Below, in pieces: positions 42,402 through 50,687 of a stretch of DNA of 64,000 bases. The notes beneath the pieces were generated by a model. The model was given only the letters and a program-made list of their open reading frames with translations. It was not told where the DNA came from and did no database searches. Origin of the DNA: Paenibacillus sp. V4I3 (GTDB taxonomy: Bacteria > Bacillota > Bacilli > Paenibacillales > NBRC-103111); NCBI RefSeq assembly GCF_030817215.1, contig NZ_JAUSZA010000001.1, positions 5,368,501-5,432,500 of the forward strand, given 5' to 3'. The stretch's first letter is position 1. Each line of letters begins with the position of its first letter. A program made the position numbers and the translations under genes.

Positions 42402-43190
42402 TTATGTATCTTGAAATAATTGCGTCTTAAATCGACCTAGTACGCCTTTAAGCCGAAGTATTGCTTTCGAATGTAATTGTGAAATACGAGAAGGAGACAA
42501 GCACATAACCTCAGCAATTTCACTTAAGGAGAGCTCTTCGAAATAGAATAATGAGACAACCGTTCTCTCTTTATCCGTTAATCTTTCAATAGCCTTTGCC
42601 AAAGACTCCTTCAAATAAAACTCATTAACCTGAAACTCTGGGTTCTTGGCCTTTTCATCTACAAGTAATGAAAGACGCGTTTCCGAATCTTCCTCTCGGA
42701 TGGGATCATCAATCGAACAAACGGTTGTAATCGAAATATCCTGAAGCATCTGCTGAAAATCTTGCTCACTAATTTGTAAATAGTTGCTGATCTCAGCATC
42801 CGTAACTGAGCGTAGATACTGCTGTTCTAGCTTCTGGTAAGCATCTTCGACCTTCTTGGCCTTTTCTCTTACAGAGCGTGGTACCCAATCCCCTTGCCGA
42901 AGTCCATCAATAATAGAACCACGAATTCTCCAAGAAGCATAGGTTTCGAATTGCAGTCCGCGTGAATAGTCAAATTTCTCCACGGCATCGATAAGGCCCA
43001 TCACACCAAAGCTCGATAGATCTTCTCTCGAAACACTTTTGGGAAGTCCTATTGCCATACGTCCGGAAACATAATCGACTAAGGGCAAGTAACTCTCGAT
43101 AAGCGACTGCTTAGCGGGAACCCAGCCCTGTTCCTTCCATTGCTTCCATAACTCGATGTTGACTAGTTGTGATTGCTTTTGTTCGATCAT
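42402..43190 (-). CDS. sigD: RNA polymerase sigma factor SigD (FliA type)
   Basis: SigD directs transcription of late flagellar, chemotaxis and autolysin genes. Region 2 (YVSGRMAIGLPKSVSREDL, GLQFETYASWRIRGSIID), region 3 (EKAKKVEDAYQKL) and region 4 with the helix-turn-helix (LSEIAEVMCLSPSRISQLHS) are present in 262 residues. As in B. subtilis, it is near the 3' end of the fla/che operon, where its dose depends on transcription reaching the far end. The anti-sigma factor FlgM is not in the window. Confidence 0.96.
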   Translation of the reverse strand: MIEQKQSQLVNIELWKQWKEQGWVPAKQSLIESYLPLVDYVSGRMAIGLPKSVSREDLSSFGVMGLIDAVEKFDYSRGLQFETYASWRIRGSIIDGLRQGDWVPRSVREKAKKVEDAYQKLEQQYLRSVTDAEISNYLQISEQDFQQMLQDISITTVCSIDDPIREEDSETRLSLLVDEKAKNPEFQVNEFYLKESLAKAIERLTDKERTVVSLFYFEELSLSEIAEVMCLSPSRISQLHSKAILRLKGVLGRFKTQLFQDT

Positions 43191-43209
43191 GATTTACGTT
43201 TCACCATCC

Positions 43210-43647
43210 TTAGTCTTCAGACATTCGCCTTAAGGCACCCGCCAGTTGTTCAGGGTCCAAATTATTCTTGGTGACTAGCTTAGGTGGATTCAGTGGTGAA
43301 AATTGCATTTCATTAGATAGTAAAGAGTTATTACTGCCCAGGTTAGCCTTCATCATCTCCCGTGTTTCCTCATCCTCATCTGGTGTAGTCAAATCCAATG
43401 ATTGACCAACGGACGATTCTATCGTGGGATTCACATAAGATGCACCGCCTGCAGCATGTTCAGCTCCTATCATTACACCCAACACCCATCTAAAACCAAA
43501 TGTCAGAACGAATAAAATAAGAAAGCTGTATGCACTTTTAAGACAAGTAGAAAGAAATAAATTATTGCCGATCGATAAGGCAAATGTAAATAAGGCAGCC
43601 AATGATGCTACGATGACATTAATTCGAATGGTTCCAATCATCATCAA
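43210..43647 (-). CDS. Unrecognised small membrane protein between cheD and sigD
   Basis: A 145-residue protein with two predicted membrane helices (about 9-28 and 37-58) and a soluble, acidic C-terminal half (SLDLTTPDEDEETREMMKA) ending in LAGALRRMSED. The start overlaps the cheD stop by 4 nt, so it is translationally coupled to chemotaxis genes. In B. subtilis cheD is directly followed by sigD, so this is an addition. No family is recognised. Confidence 0.75.
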   Translation of the reverse strand: MMMIGTIRINVIVASLAALFTFALSIGNNLFLSTCLKSAYSFLILFVLTFGFRWVLGVMIGAEHAAGGASYVNPTIESSVGQSLDLTTPDEDEETREMMKANLGSNNSLLSNEMQFSPLNPPKLVTKNNLDPEQLAGALRRMSED

Positions 43648-44138
43648 ATTTCCTTTACTCCTAATTGGACACTTCGAATAACCAGGATGCCGGTTTCACT
43701 ATGGAATTCTATCGTTCGACCGTAATTAGCCCCGGTATCCTCAGCATGAATTGGAATTTTGTATTTATTCAACATTTCTTTACAAGATTCTACATTTCTT
43801 GGACCAATTCTCATCGTATCATTATTTCCAGCAAATGCAAACATTTGAGCACCGCCGGCAAGCTTTGCTTCTAGCCTATTCACAGTAGCTCCGAGCTTTT
43901 CCATTCTGGAGATTAACTCAGGAATAGCCGTATCCGCGTATTTAGCAATATTCAGCGAGCCTTCACGAGCTATCTCGGAAGAAGGCAGCATCACATGAGC
44001 CATACCTGCCACTTTTACGCGGCTATCATATAAAGTGACACCCACACACGAACCCAGCCCTGTTGTCTTCAATACACCTGTCTGGTGAGCAACATTCAGG
44101 TCAGCCATTCCTACTTTAATTAAATTATCTAACGTCAT
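43644..44138 (-). CDS. cheD: Chemoreceptor glutamine deamidase CheD
   Basis: CheD deamidates glutamines on receptors and, in Bacillus-type systems, is regulated by binding CheC. The catalytic Cys is in TTGLGSCVGVTLYD (about 25-38), the His in AGMAHVMLP, and the third position in GGAQMF. Length 164 matches the family. ATG overlaps cheC by 4 nt, in line with their working as a pair. Confidence 0.96.
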   Translation of the reverse strand: MTLDNLIKVGMADLNVAHQTGVLKTTGLGSCVGVTLYDSRVKVAGMAHVMLPSSEIAREGSLNIAKYADTAIPELISRMEKLGATVNRLEAKLAGGAQMFAFAGNNDTMRIGPRNVESCKEMLNKYKIPIHAEDTGANYGRTIEFHSETGILVIRSVQLGVKEI

Positions 44139-44755
44139 GGAGACTCTACCCCTAATGCCGAAAATATTTTGCCAAACGATTCCGGATCAGGAATTAAGAA
44201 GAAATGTCCTTGTACTTCATTTTCCCCTTCCATAAATTTGGTATCAATGAGAAGTGCTTGATCTCCCATTTGACCAAATTGCAATAATCCATAGCTTAAA
44301 ATGGCACCGGCCATGTCAATTGCTAACGCAGGGACAGTAGGCTGCATATTCAAATTCGTAAAATCAGCAAGAGAGGATAAATAAGAACCGGCTAGAATAT
44401 TCCCGATCTCATTCAAAGCAGATAATTCCAGTTCTGAATACTCTTCATGATCTTCGATATGTAACCCAATCAAATCCCTTAGCATATTTTTGGCGGCATC
44501 TAAATCAAGGATAAAAAACATATTTCCAGGCGCGTCTCCATCCACACGCAAGAAGATAGCAAGAACAACAGTCTCTGCTCCGCCAACACTTTCGCAGATT
44601 TCTTCGAAAGGAAGCATTCTTACCTTTGGAACGAGCATATCAATCGGCTTATCCAGCAAAGTAGATAGGGCGGTAGCAGCATGCCCCGCACCTATGTTAC
44701 CTACTTCTTTGAGAACGTCCATTTGAAAATCCTCTAAACGACTAAATACATCCAC
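44135..44755 (-). CDS. cheC: CheY-P phosphatase CheC
   Basis: CheC removes phosphate from CheY-P and binds CheD for adaptation. Both phosphatase motifs of the E-x3-N type are visible: LKEVGNIGAGHAATAL near residue 16 and ALNEIGNILAGSYLSSL near 115. This two-site layout with 206 residues equals B. subtilis CheC. GTG start at 44755 has GAGGAAT upstream; it is 3 nt from cheW and overlaps cheD by 4 nt. Confidence 0.95.
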   Translation of the reverse strand: MDVFSRLEDFQMDVLKEVGNIGAGHAATALSTLLDKPIDMLVPKVRMLPFEEICESVGGAETVVLAIFLRVDGDAPGNMFFILDLDAAKNMLRDLIGLHIEDHEEYSELELSALNEIGNILAGSYLSSLADFTNLNMQPTVPALAIDMAGAILSYGLLQFGQMGDQALLIDTKFMEGENEVQGHFFLIPDPESFGKIFSALGVESP

Positions 44756-44758
44756 AAG

Positions 44759-45220
44759 CTATTCCTCTAATCTTTCTAACTGTTGAATTTCATTGCGATC
44801 CAAGACTTGCTCTAAATTCAACAAAACAAGCAATCTTTGTTCACCAACGCGTGCGATACCATCCAGATACTTGGCTTTGATTCCGCCTACAATTTCTGGA
44901 GGATTATCAATATTATCCGTGTCCAAATCAATAACGTCATTCGCAGAGTCTACAATGAGACCCACTTCAAAGTCACCTGCAGATACGATGATAATACGAG
45001 TAGCATCTGAATTAATTTGCTCTTCAAGTCCGAATCTTGAGCGAAGGTCAATAATAGGAATAACAACACCGCGAAGATTAATAACGCCTTTAATGAATGC
45101 TGGCGCTTTAGGTACGCGCGTCATTGGCTGCATTCTTTCGATCGTTCTAACTTTCTCAACTTCCACGCCGTACTCTTCCGTTCCAAGTGCGAAGACGATT
45201 ACCTTTTTCTCTTCTCCCAT
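44759..45220 (-). CDS. cheW: Chemotaxis coupling protein CheW
   Basis: CheW links receptors to CheA. It is a single CheW domain of 153 residues; VIVFALGTEEYGVEVEKVRT, RVPKAPAFIKGVINLRGVVI (NLRG motif) and KAKYLDGIARV are typical. It lies 27 nt after cheA with an AAGGAGG ribosome site and before cheC. Confidence 0.96.
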   Translation of the reverse strand: MGEEKKVIVFALGTEEYGVEVEKVRTIERMQPMTRVPKAPAFIKGVINLRGVVIPIIDLRSRFGLEEQINSDATRIIIVSAGDFEVGLIVDSANDVIDLDTDNIDNPPEIVGGIKAKYLDGIARVGEQRLLVLLNLEQVLDRNEIQQLERLEE

Positions 45221-45247
45221 TGTGAAACCCTCCTTAAAAGTATGTAA

Positions 45248-47320
45248 TTATTTAATCAATGCATTCGGATCAATGATCAATGCGACTTGTCCATCCCCTA
45301 GAATCGTTGCACCGGATATTGCGAATAGTCCGGATAAATATTTACCTAAGGTTTTGAGAACGATTTCTTGCTGACCAATAAATTCGTCTACCATCAAGGC
45401 AACTTGTTTGTCACCTTTGCGTACAACAACAATTTCGGTCTCTTCCTCAAGATCCTCATTGAAATCAGGCACATTAAATAATGTACTGAGCGATACAAGA
45501 GGAATAACATTATTACGATACTCCACCATTTTGTTACCATGAATGTTACGAATCTGATTCTTCTGAATAGCAGAAGTTTCAACAATGGACGATAACGGTA
45601 TCGCATATTTTTCACTGCCCAGACGCACAAGCATGGCAGAAATAATGGATAACGTCAGTGGTAATTGGACTGAGAACTTACTTCCAAAACCTGGTTTGGA
45701 ATCAACTTGAACATGTCCACCCAACATCTGAATCTTCGTCTTCACAACGTCAAGACCAACGCCACGTCCAGAAATATCAGAAATTTTCTCGGCCGTACTA
45801 AATCCAGATGCGAACAATAAGTTGTATACTTCCAAATCACTTAACTTCGCTGCTTGTTCTGCTGTTACAAGACCATTCTTGAGTGCAGTCTTCAATACCT
45901 TTTCTCTATAAATCCCTCTGCCATCTTCTTCAATTTCTATAAACACATGATTCCCACTATGGAAAGCACGCAGCTGAATGGTACCTTGCTCACTTTTGCC
46001 AGCAGCCAATCGATCACTGATAGACTCAATACCATGATCGACAGCATTACGCAGTAAATGTACAAGTGGGTCACCAATTTCATCAATAACGGTCCGATCT
46101 AATTCTGTTTCTGCACCTGTAATGACCAAATCTACTTTCTTATCTAGCGATTTAGCCAAGTCCCTTATCATCCGTGGGAAGCGATTGAATACAGAATCCA
46201 CAGGAACCATGCGGAGCTTCAATACTATATTTTGCAAATCACTGCTTACTCTAGACATATGTTCAACTGTTTCAGTCAGATCATTACGTTTAACCTCACT
46301 AGCAAGTTGTTCTAAACGTACTCGGTCAATTAATAATTCGCTGAACAGATTCATCAGTGCATCTAAGCGTTCAATATCAACACGTATTGTACGACTTGCA
46401 ACAGGAGCCCCACCCGCCGCTGGTTTAACTGCAGCTGTAACTGCCTCAGCATTATGTATATTTTCGACTGATACAGCAGGTGCGATTGCTTCTGCAACCG
46501 CTGCAGCAATTTCTTGTCTTGCCGCCTCAACTTCAGTTCTTGGACGGGATAATTCGGCAAGCGATTCTGAATCAACTGTGATAATGACGGCTGATTGGAT
46601 TTCGGAAACATTCAAAATCTCTTTCTCTAACGTTGCTTGATCAACCTTAGAAATAAAATAAAGAGAGAAGGAACGATCAAATTTCTCTTGTTCGATTTCT
46701 TGTACGGATGGCGTCGCTTTTACGATTTCGCCCATTCCCTCGAGTGCATCGAACACCATATATGCCCTTGCTGCCTTAAGTACGCAATTCTCATTAACAC
46801 TTACTTCGATATAGAATACAAGGAATCCCGAGTCAATCGACTGTTGAAGAATAGAGAGTTGAAACTCATCAACTTCGATTCCTTTAGCTGGTTCCTTCGC
46901 AGCTGTCACTGCTGGAGCTTGTGCGGTTTTATAGTCACCTGTCACAATGGAACGAAGAGCAACGACGATAGGTGAAACATCCGCTTTCCCTGTACCACCT
47001 TGAATAATATCTTCGACCATAGATTCCAATGAATCAAGACTTTTGAAAATGCAGTCAAAAATGAATGGGTTCATATCAATTTTACTGTTACGTACTAAGT
47101 CCAACACATTTTCCATCTCGTGTGTTAGGGCGGCGATATCCTCGAAGCCCATTGTTGCAGACATCCCTTTCAACGTATGAGCAGAGCGGAAAATGTTATG
47201 AACAATACTAATATCCTGAGGATTGCTTTCTAAATTAAGTAAGTTCTCATTCAAAGATTGCAAATGCTCTTTCGATTCATCGATAAACATGGATAAATAT
47301 TGACTAAGTTCCAAAACCAT
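45248..47320 (-). CDS. cheA: Chemotaxis histidine kinase CheA
   Basis: CheA autophosphorylates and passes phosphate to CheY and CheB. The Hpt domain holds the phosphorylated His in SAHTLKGMSATMGF (about 46). Then come a CheY-binding region, the dimerisation domain (VDIERLDALMNLFSELLIDR, about 325-344), the HATPase domain with HLLRNAVDHGIES, EDGRGI and GRGVGLDVVK, and a C-terminal CheW-like domain. At 690 residues it is normal length. ATG 47320 is only 3 nt from GGAGG; TTG 47314 (MELSQYL) may be the true start. Confidence 0.97.
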   Translation of the reverse strand: MVLELSQYLSMFIDESKEHLQSLNENLLNLESNPQDISIVHNIFRSAHTLKGMSATMGFEDIAALTHEMENVLDLVRNSKIDMNPFIFDCIFKSLDSLESMVEDIIQGGTGKADVSPIVVALRSIVTGDYKTAQAPAVTAAKEPAKGIEVDEFQLSILQQSIDSGFLVFYIEVSVNENCVLKAARAYMVFDALEGMGEIVKATPSVQEIEQEKFDRSFSLYFISKVDQATLEKEILNVSEIQSAVIITVDSESLAELSRPRTEVEAARQEIAAAVAEAIAPAVSVENIHNAEAVTAAVKPAAGGAPVASRTIRVDIERLDALMNLFSELLIDRVRLEQLASEVKRNDLTETVEHMSRVSSDLQNIVLKLRMVPVDSVFNRFPRMIRDLAKSLDKKVDLVITGAETELDRTVIDEIGDPLVHLLRNAVDHGIESISDRLAAGKSEQGTIQLRAFHSGNHVFIEIEEDGRGIYREKVLKTALKNGLVTAEQAAKLSDLEVYNLLFASGFSTAEKISDISGRGVGLDVVKTKIQMLGGHVQVDSKPGFGSKFSVQLPLTLSIISAMLVRLGSEKYAIPLSSIVETSAIQKNQIRNIHGNKMVEYRNNVIPLVSLSTLFNVPDFNEDLEEETEIVVVRKGDKQVALMVDEFIGQQEIVLKTLGKYLSGLFAISGATILGDGQVALIIDPNALIK

Positions 47321-47363
47321 ACACCTCCAATAGAATCATTATGTACTGCATGCAAAAATTCAT

Positions 47364-48467
47364 TTAATTAAGTACGCATTGTGCTAATCGAATTGCAATA
47401 TCCTGCTGTGGCAAAACATACATAGCAGCTTGGATCTCTACAGCAGCTCTAGGCATCCCGTATACGATACAAGTTTCTTCGCACTCGGCAATGGTTGTTG
47501 ATACGCCGGATTGCTTTAATGAGAGCATGCCTTTGGCTCCATCGCTACCCATGCCGGTCATCAGAACGATGTGCCGCTTCAACTCACTCATACCAAGCAA
47601 TGACTCAAACATGACATCCACCGAGGGGCGGTGGCCAGAACGAGGTTCTTCTTTGGTTAATCGAATTTTGTACGTTTTGTCCGTATCTTTGTAGATGACC
47701 ATATGCCATCCTCCCGGTGCTACATAAGCTGTTGCCGTTTGGAGCACATCCCCTTCCGCAGCCTCGACTACCTGTATCTGAGAAATGTCATTCAGGCGTT
47801 GGGCTAATGATTTGGTGAAATTAGGTGGCATATGTTGAACAATTAAGATCGGTGCAGGAAAACCTGCTGGAATATGAGAGATCACCTGATGTAAGGCACG
47901 AGGTCCTCCTGTTGAAGTACCTATGGCTACAAGATGATCGAAATGCGTTGAACCGGGCTTTGCAGCAAGTTTAATATCGGGTGCTTTCATCAAACTGGCA
48001 TTACTTTTGGATATTAACGGTTGAGTAACCCGCGGAGACACAGGCTCTTGCTGTACCGGCCTTAACTTCGTTCGAACTGCCATATGCAGCTTCTCATGAA
48101 GAAGTTGTTTAACTTTATACAGGTCAAGGGATATGGAGCCTGAAGGCTTTCGAATAAAGTCGACAGCTCCCCACTCGAGTGCTTTAATCGTTTCAGAAGC
48201 ACCCTCCTGGGTTAAGGAACTTAACATAATGACGGGAGTTGGTTGTTCTGCCATGATTCGTTGTAAAGCATCCAAACCATTCATTATTGGCATTTCCACA
48301 TCCATCGTAACGGCATCGGGGCATAAAAGCTTCACTTGTTCAATAGCTTCTTGACCATTTTTTGCTGTTCCTATTACTTTGTACTGAGGATTATCTGAAA
48401 TCAAATCGCTTATAATTTTTCGCATAAAGACGGAGTCGTCTACGACAAGAATGTTATATGGTGCCAA
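47364..48467 (-). CDS. cheB: Chemotaxis response regulator methylesterase CheB
   Basis: CheB demethylates receptors when phosphorylated. The receiver domain (VDDSVFMRKIISDL, phospho-Asp in AVTMDVEMPIMNG) is joined by a linker to the esterase domain with the catalytic triad in AIGTSTGGPRAL (Ser), VQHMPPNFT (His) and MTGMGSDGAKGM (Asp). It has 367 residues from a TTG start with GGGAGG upstream. The window contains no cheR. Confidence 0.96.
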   Translation of the reverse strand: MAPYNILVVDDSVFMRKIISDLISDNPQYKVIGTAKNGQEAIEQVKLLCPDAVTMDVEMPIMNGLDALQRIMAEQPTPVIMLSSLTQEGASETIKALEWGAVDFIRKPSGSISLDLYKVKQLLHEKLHMAVRTKLRPVQQEPVSPRVTQPLISKSNASLMKAPDIKLAAKPGSTHFDHLVAIGTSTGGPRALHQVISHIPAGFPAPILIVQHMPPNFTKSLAQRLNDISQIQVVEAAEGDVLQTATAYVAPGGWHMVIYKDTDKTYKIRLTKEEPRSGHRPSVDVMFESLLGMSELKRHIVLMTGMGSDGAKGMLSLKQSGVSTTIAECEETCIVYGMPRAAVEIQAAMYVLPQQDIAIRLAQCVLN

Positions 48468-48516
48468 GCTGCTTCCCTCCCCCTTATGAGCATATTCGAC
48501 ACGATTTGCGAAAATC

Positions 48517-49386
48517 CTATTTCAAAAGTTTCATCATTTTATTTAAAAAGCCCTTGACACCGGATGTTGGTGTGTCGATTACTTGATAACCATTCATATA
48601 ATTAGCGACTAATAATTGAAGACTTCGTGAGGCAGCCGAATTCGGAAAAGCAACAGTAAAAGGTATCTGTTTTTTAACCGCCTTAGATACAGCCGCATCA
48701 TCGTCAACGAATCCTAATGTAGGGATTTGGATATCCAGAAATTGTTTAGCTACTAAAGAAATTTTATCAGCCGTGTGCTTGCCTTCCTTTGCATCGGTTA
48801 CTCGGTTGATAACTAGTTTAAACGAAACGTCATGTCCCATTGAGTTAACCATTTTTATAATGGCATAAGCATCAGTTATAGAAGTAGGCTCAGGCGTTGT
48901 GACAACAAACGCTTCTTCGGCGGCAAGAATAAATTTCAACGTTTCTTTGGACAATCCGGCTCCTGTGTCAAAAATGATAAAATCAACATACCCGTTGAGC
49001 TGCATGACTTGCTCGGCAAAGTAGTTCAGTTCTTCATCGGTTAAGCGAAGTAAATCGTTAAAGCCAGATCCACCTGCTATAAAATCTAAATCATTGTAAC
49101 CTTTCTGGATAATTTCCCAGATCGTTTTTTCCTTTTTCAACAAGTGATACAAATTGTATTTGGAGGAAATCCCCATCAGCACATCAATGTTGGCAAGCCC
49201 AATATCTGCATCAAAGACTAGAACCTTATAACCTTGGGACTGAAGCGTTAAAGCAAAGTTAAGCGTGAAATTTGATTTACCAACGCCTCCCTTTCCACTA
49301 GTCACGGTAATAATCCTGGTTGCTTTTGTGCCTTTGTCATTCTGCATCTGTACCAGGTTCCGCAACCCTTCTGCTTGATCCTTCAT
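48517..49386 (-). CDS. flhG: MinD-like ATPase FlhG (YlxH)
   Basis: FlhG controls flagellar number and place with FlhF. The deviant Walker A is TSGKGGVGKSNFTLN, followed by DADIGLANIDVLMG and DFIIFDTGAGLS. It has 289 residues and ends in a short amphipathic helix (GVKGFLNKMMKLLK), the usual membrane-targeting end of MinD relatives. ATG overlaps the flhF stop by 4 nt. Confidence 0.95.
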   Translation of the reverse strand: MKDQAEGLRNLVQMQNDKGTKATRIITVTSGKGGVGKSNFTLNFALTLQSQGYKVLVFDADIGLANIDVLMGISSKYNLYHLLKKEKTIWEIIQKGYNDLDFIAGGSGFNDLLRLTDEELNYFAEQVMQLNGYVDFIIFDTGAGLSKETLKFILAAEEAFVVTTPEPTSITDAYAIIKMVNSMGHDVSFKLVINRVTDAKEGKHTADKISLVAKQFLDIQIPTLGFVDDDAAVSKAVKKQIPFTVAFPNSAASRSLQLLVANYMNGYQVIDTPTSGVKGFLNKMMKLLK

Positions 49387-50687
49387 GCTCTAGGTTCCTC
49401 CAATAACAAATCGATGATTTGCCACTCATTCATTTCCGTAATATCATCGGGTACATTTTGACCGTTCGTAACATACGAAAGCTGTAATGAGAACTCGTGA
49501 ACAATATTTACAATAGCACCGTAGGAGTCTGTTTCATCCATCTTGGTGAATAATACTTTGTCTAGCTTAAATTTATTAAAATTGTTCGTGATCGCTCTCA
49601 TGTCCCGATACTTTGTTGTTAAGCTCAGAACCAGAATGGTCTCACTATTTCCTTGTGTCTTAAGCAAAGAGTTAAGCTCCGAAACATACATTTCATTTCG
49701 GAAATTGCGTCCAGCTGTATCCATGAAAATAACGTCACATTCTTCTAGATTATGAAACGCTTTCGCTAAATCCTGTGGTGAGAAAACAACTTCAAGGGGG
49801 ACATTCAAGATTGTTCCATATGTTTTTAACTGCTCTATTGCCGCAATTCGATATGTGTCTGAAGTAATAAAACCAACCTTACGTTGATACTTCAACACTT
49901 GTTCCGCTGCTAACTTTGCTATGGTTGTCGTCTTTCCAACTCCTGTTGGACCTACGAAATGTACCACGCGTGTTTGCGGTGAAATTTGTTTACTGCGATT
50001 GGACTGAAGCACCTGCCCCAGCTTGGATCGCACAACTTGAAGAGCTGACTCATCCGTTAAAGGCTCATCTGCAAGGTGAAAATCTGCCACTACTTCATCC
50101 ACAATTTGACGAATTAACGTAGGATCTACTTCTTGGTCAAATAATCGTTGTTCAATCTTCTGTAAAGGTTCAGGGAGATTTGACTCCTCGGTTGCATGAG
50201 TAAGCTTTCTCATCATTTCCTTCATTTGTTTGAGCTCCTCCATGAGGTGCTCATCTTTGAGAATGGCTCTATTAGGTGCATTTATCGAAACCGGTGAGTA
50301 AGACTGCTGTGAAGCATTACGCTGTTGTATCTCAACGCCTGCACTAACGGTAACTGGTTCTTTTTTGGCTGAAACAGGAGCGATTACATCTGGGACATCA
50401 GGAAAATCAGATAGATGCGATTGAGCTCTTGCAGGTTGATCTTGACTCATGACCTTCTGCTGTTGAGGCTGTGGTTGAGGTGCAAAACGCTGAGCAGCCC
50501 CTCCTGAATTCGTGCTTGCTCCATCAATTGCAGCGATAACTTCAATCTTTTTCTTACCGAATAGACCAAGAAAACCACCCGTGCGAATTTCCTTTGTATT
50601 GAGGATTACCGCATCCTTGCCTAAATCCGTTCGAATTTTTTGCAAAGCGTCCGGCATGGAATCGACAACGTATCTTTTTACTCTCAT
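49383..50687 (-). CDS. flhF: SRP-type GTPase FlhF
   Basis: FlhF recruits early flagellar parts to the assembly site. An N-terminal basic domain and Gln/Pro-rich linker (about 60-150) are followed by the NG domain with VGPTGVGKTTTIAKL, DTYRIAAIEQL, DTAGRN and TKMDET. It has 434 residues. It overlaps both flhA and flhG by 4 nt, so all three should be translated together. Confidence 0.96.
   Translation of the reverse strand: MRVKRYVVDSMPDALQKIRTDLGKDAVILNTKEIRTGGFLGLFGKKKIEVIAAIDGASTNSGGAAQRFAPQPQPQQQKVMSQDQPARAQSHLSDFPDVPDVIAPVSAKKEPVTVSAGVEIQQRNASQQSYSPVSINAPNRAILKDEHLMEELKQMKEMMRKLTHATEESNLPEPLQKIEQRLFDQEVDPTLIRQIVDEVVADFHLADEPLTDESALQVVRSKLGQVLQSNRSKQISPQTRVVHFVGPTGVGKTTTIAKLAAEQVLKYQRKVGFITSDTYRIAAIEQLKTYGTILNVPLEVVFSPQDLAKAFHNLEECDVIFMDTAGRNFRNEMYVSELNSLLKTQGNSETILVLSLTTKYRDMRAITNNFNKFKLDKVLFTKMDETDSYGAIVNIVHEFSLQLSYVTNGQNVPDDITEMNEWQIIDLLLEEPRA

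Noticed and set aside
46122..46640. 172-codon open frame on the plus strand inside cheA
   Set aside because: It lies wholly antisense to the HATPase/dimerisation part of cheA, has Ser/Thr-rich low-complexity composition and no ribosome site; an antisense shadow of codon use.
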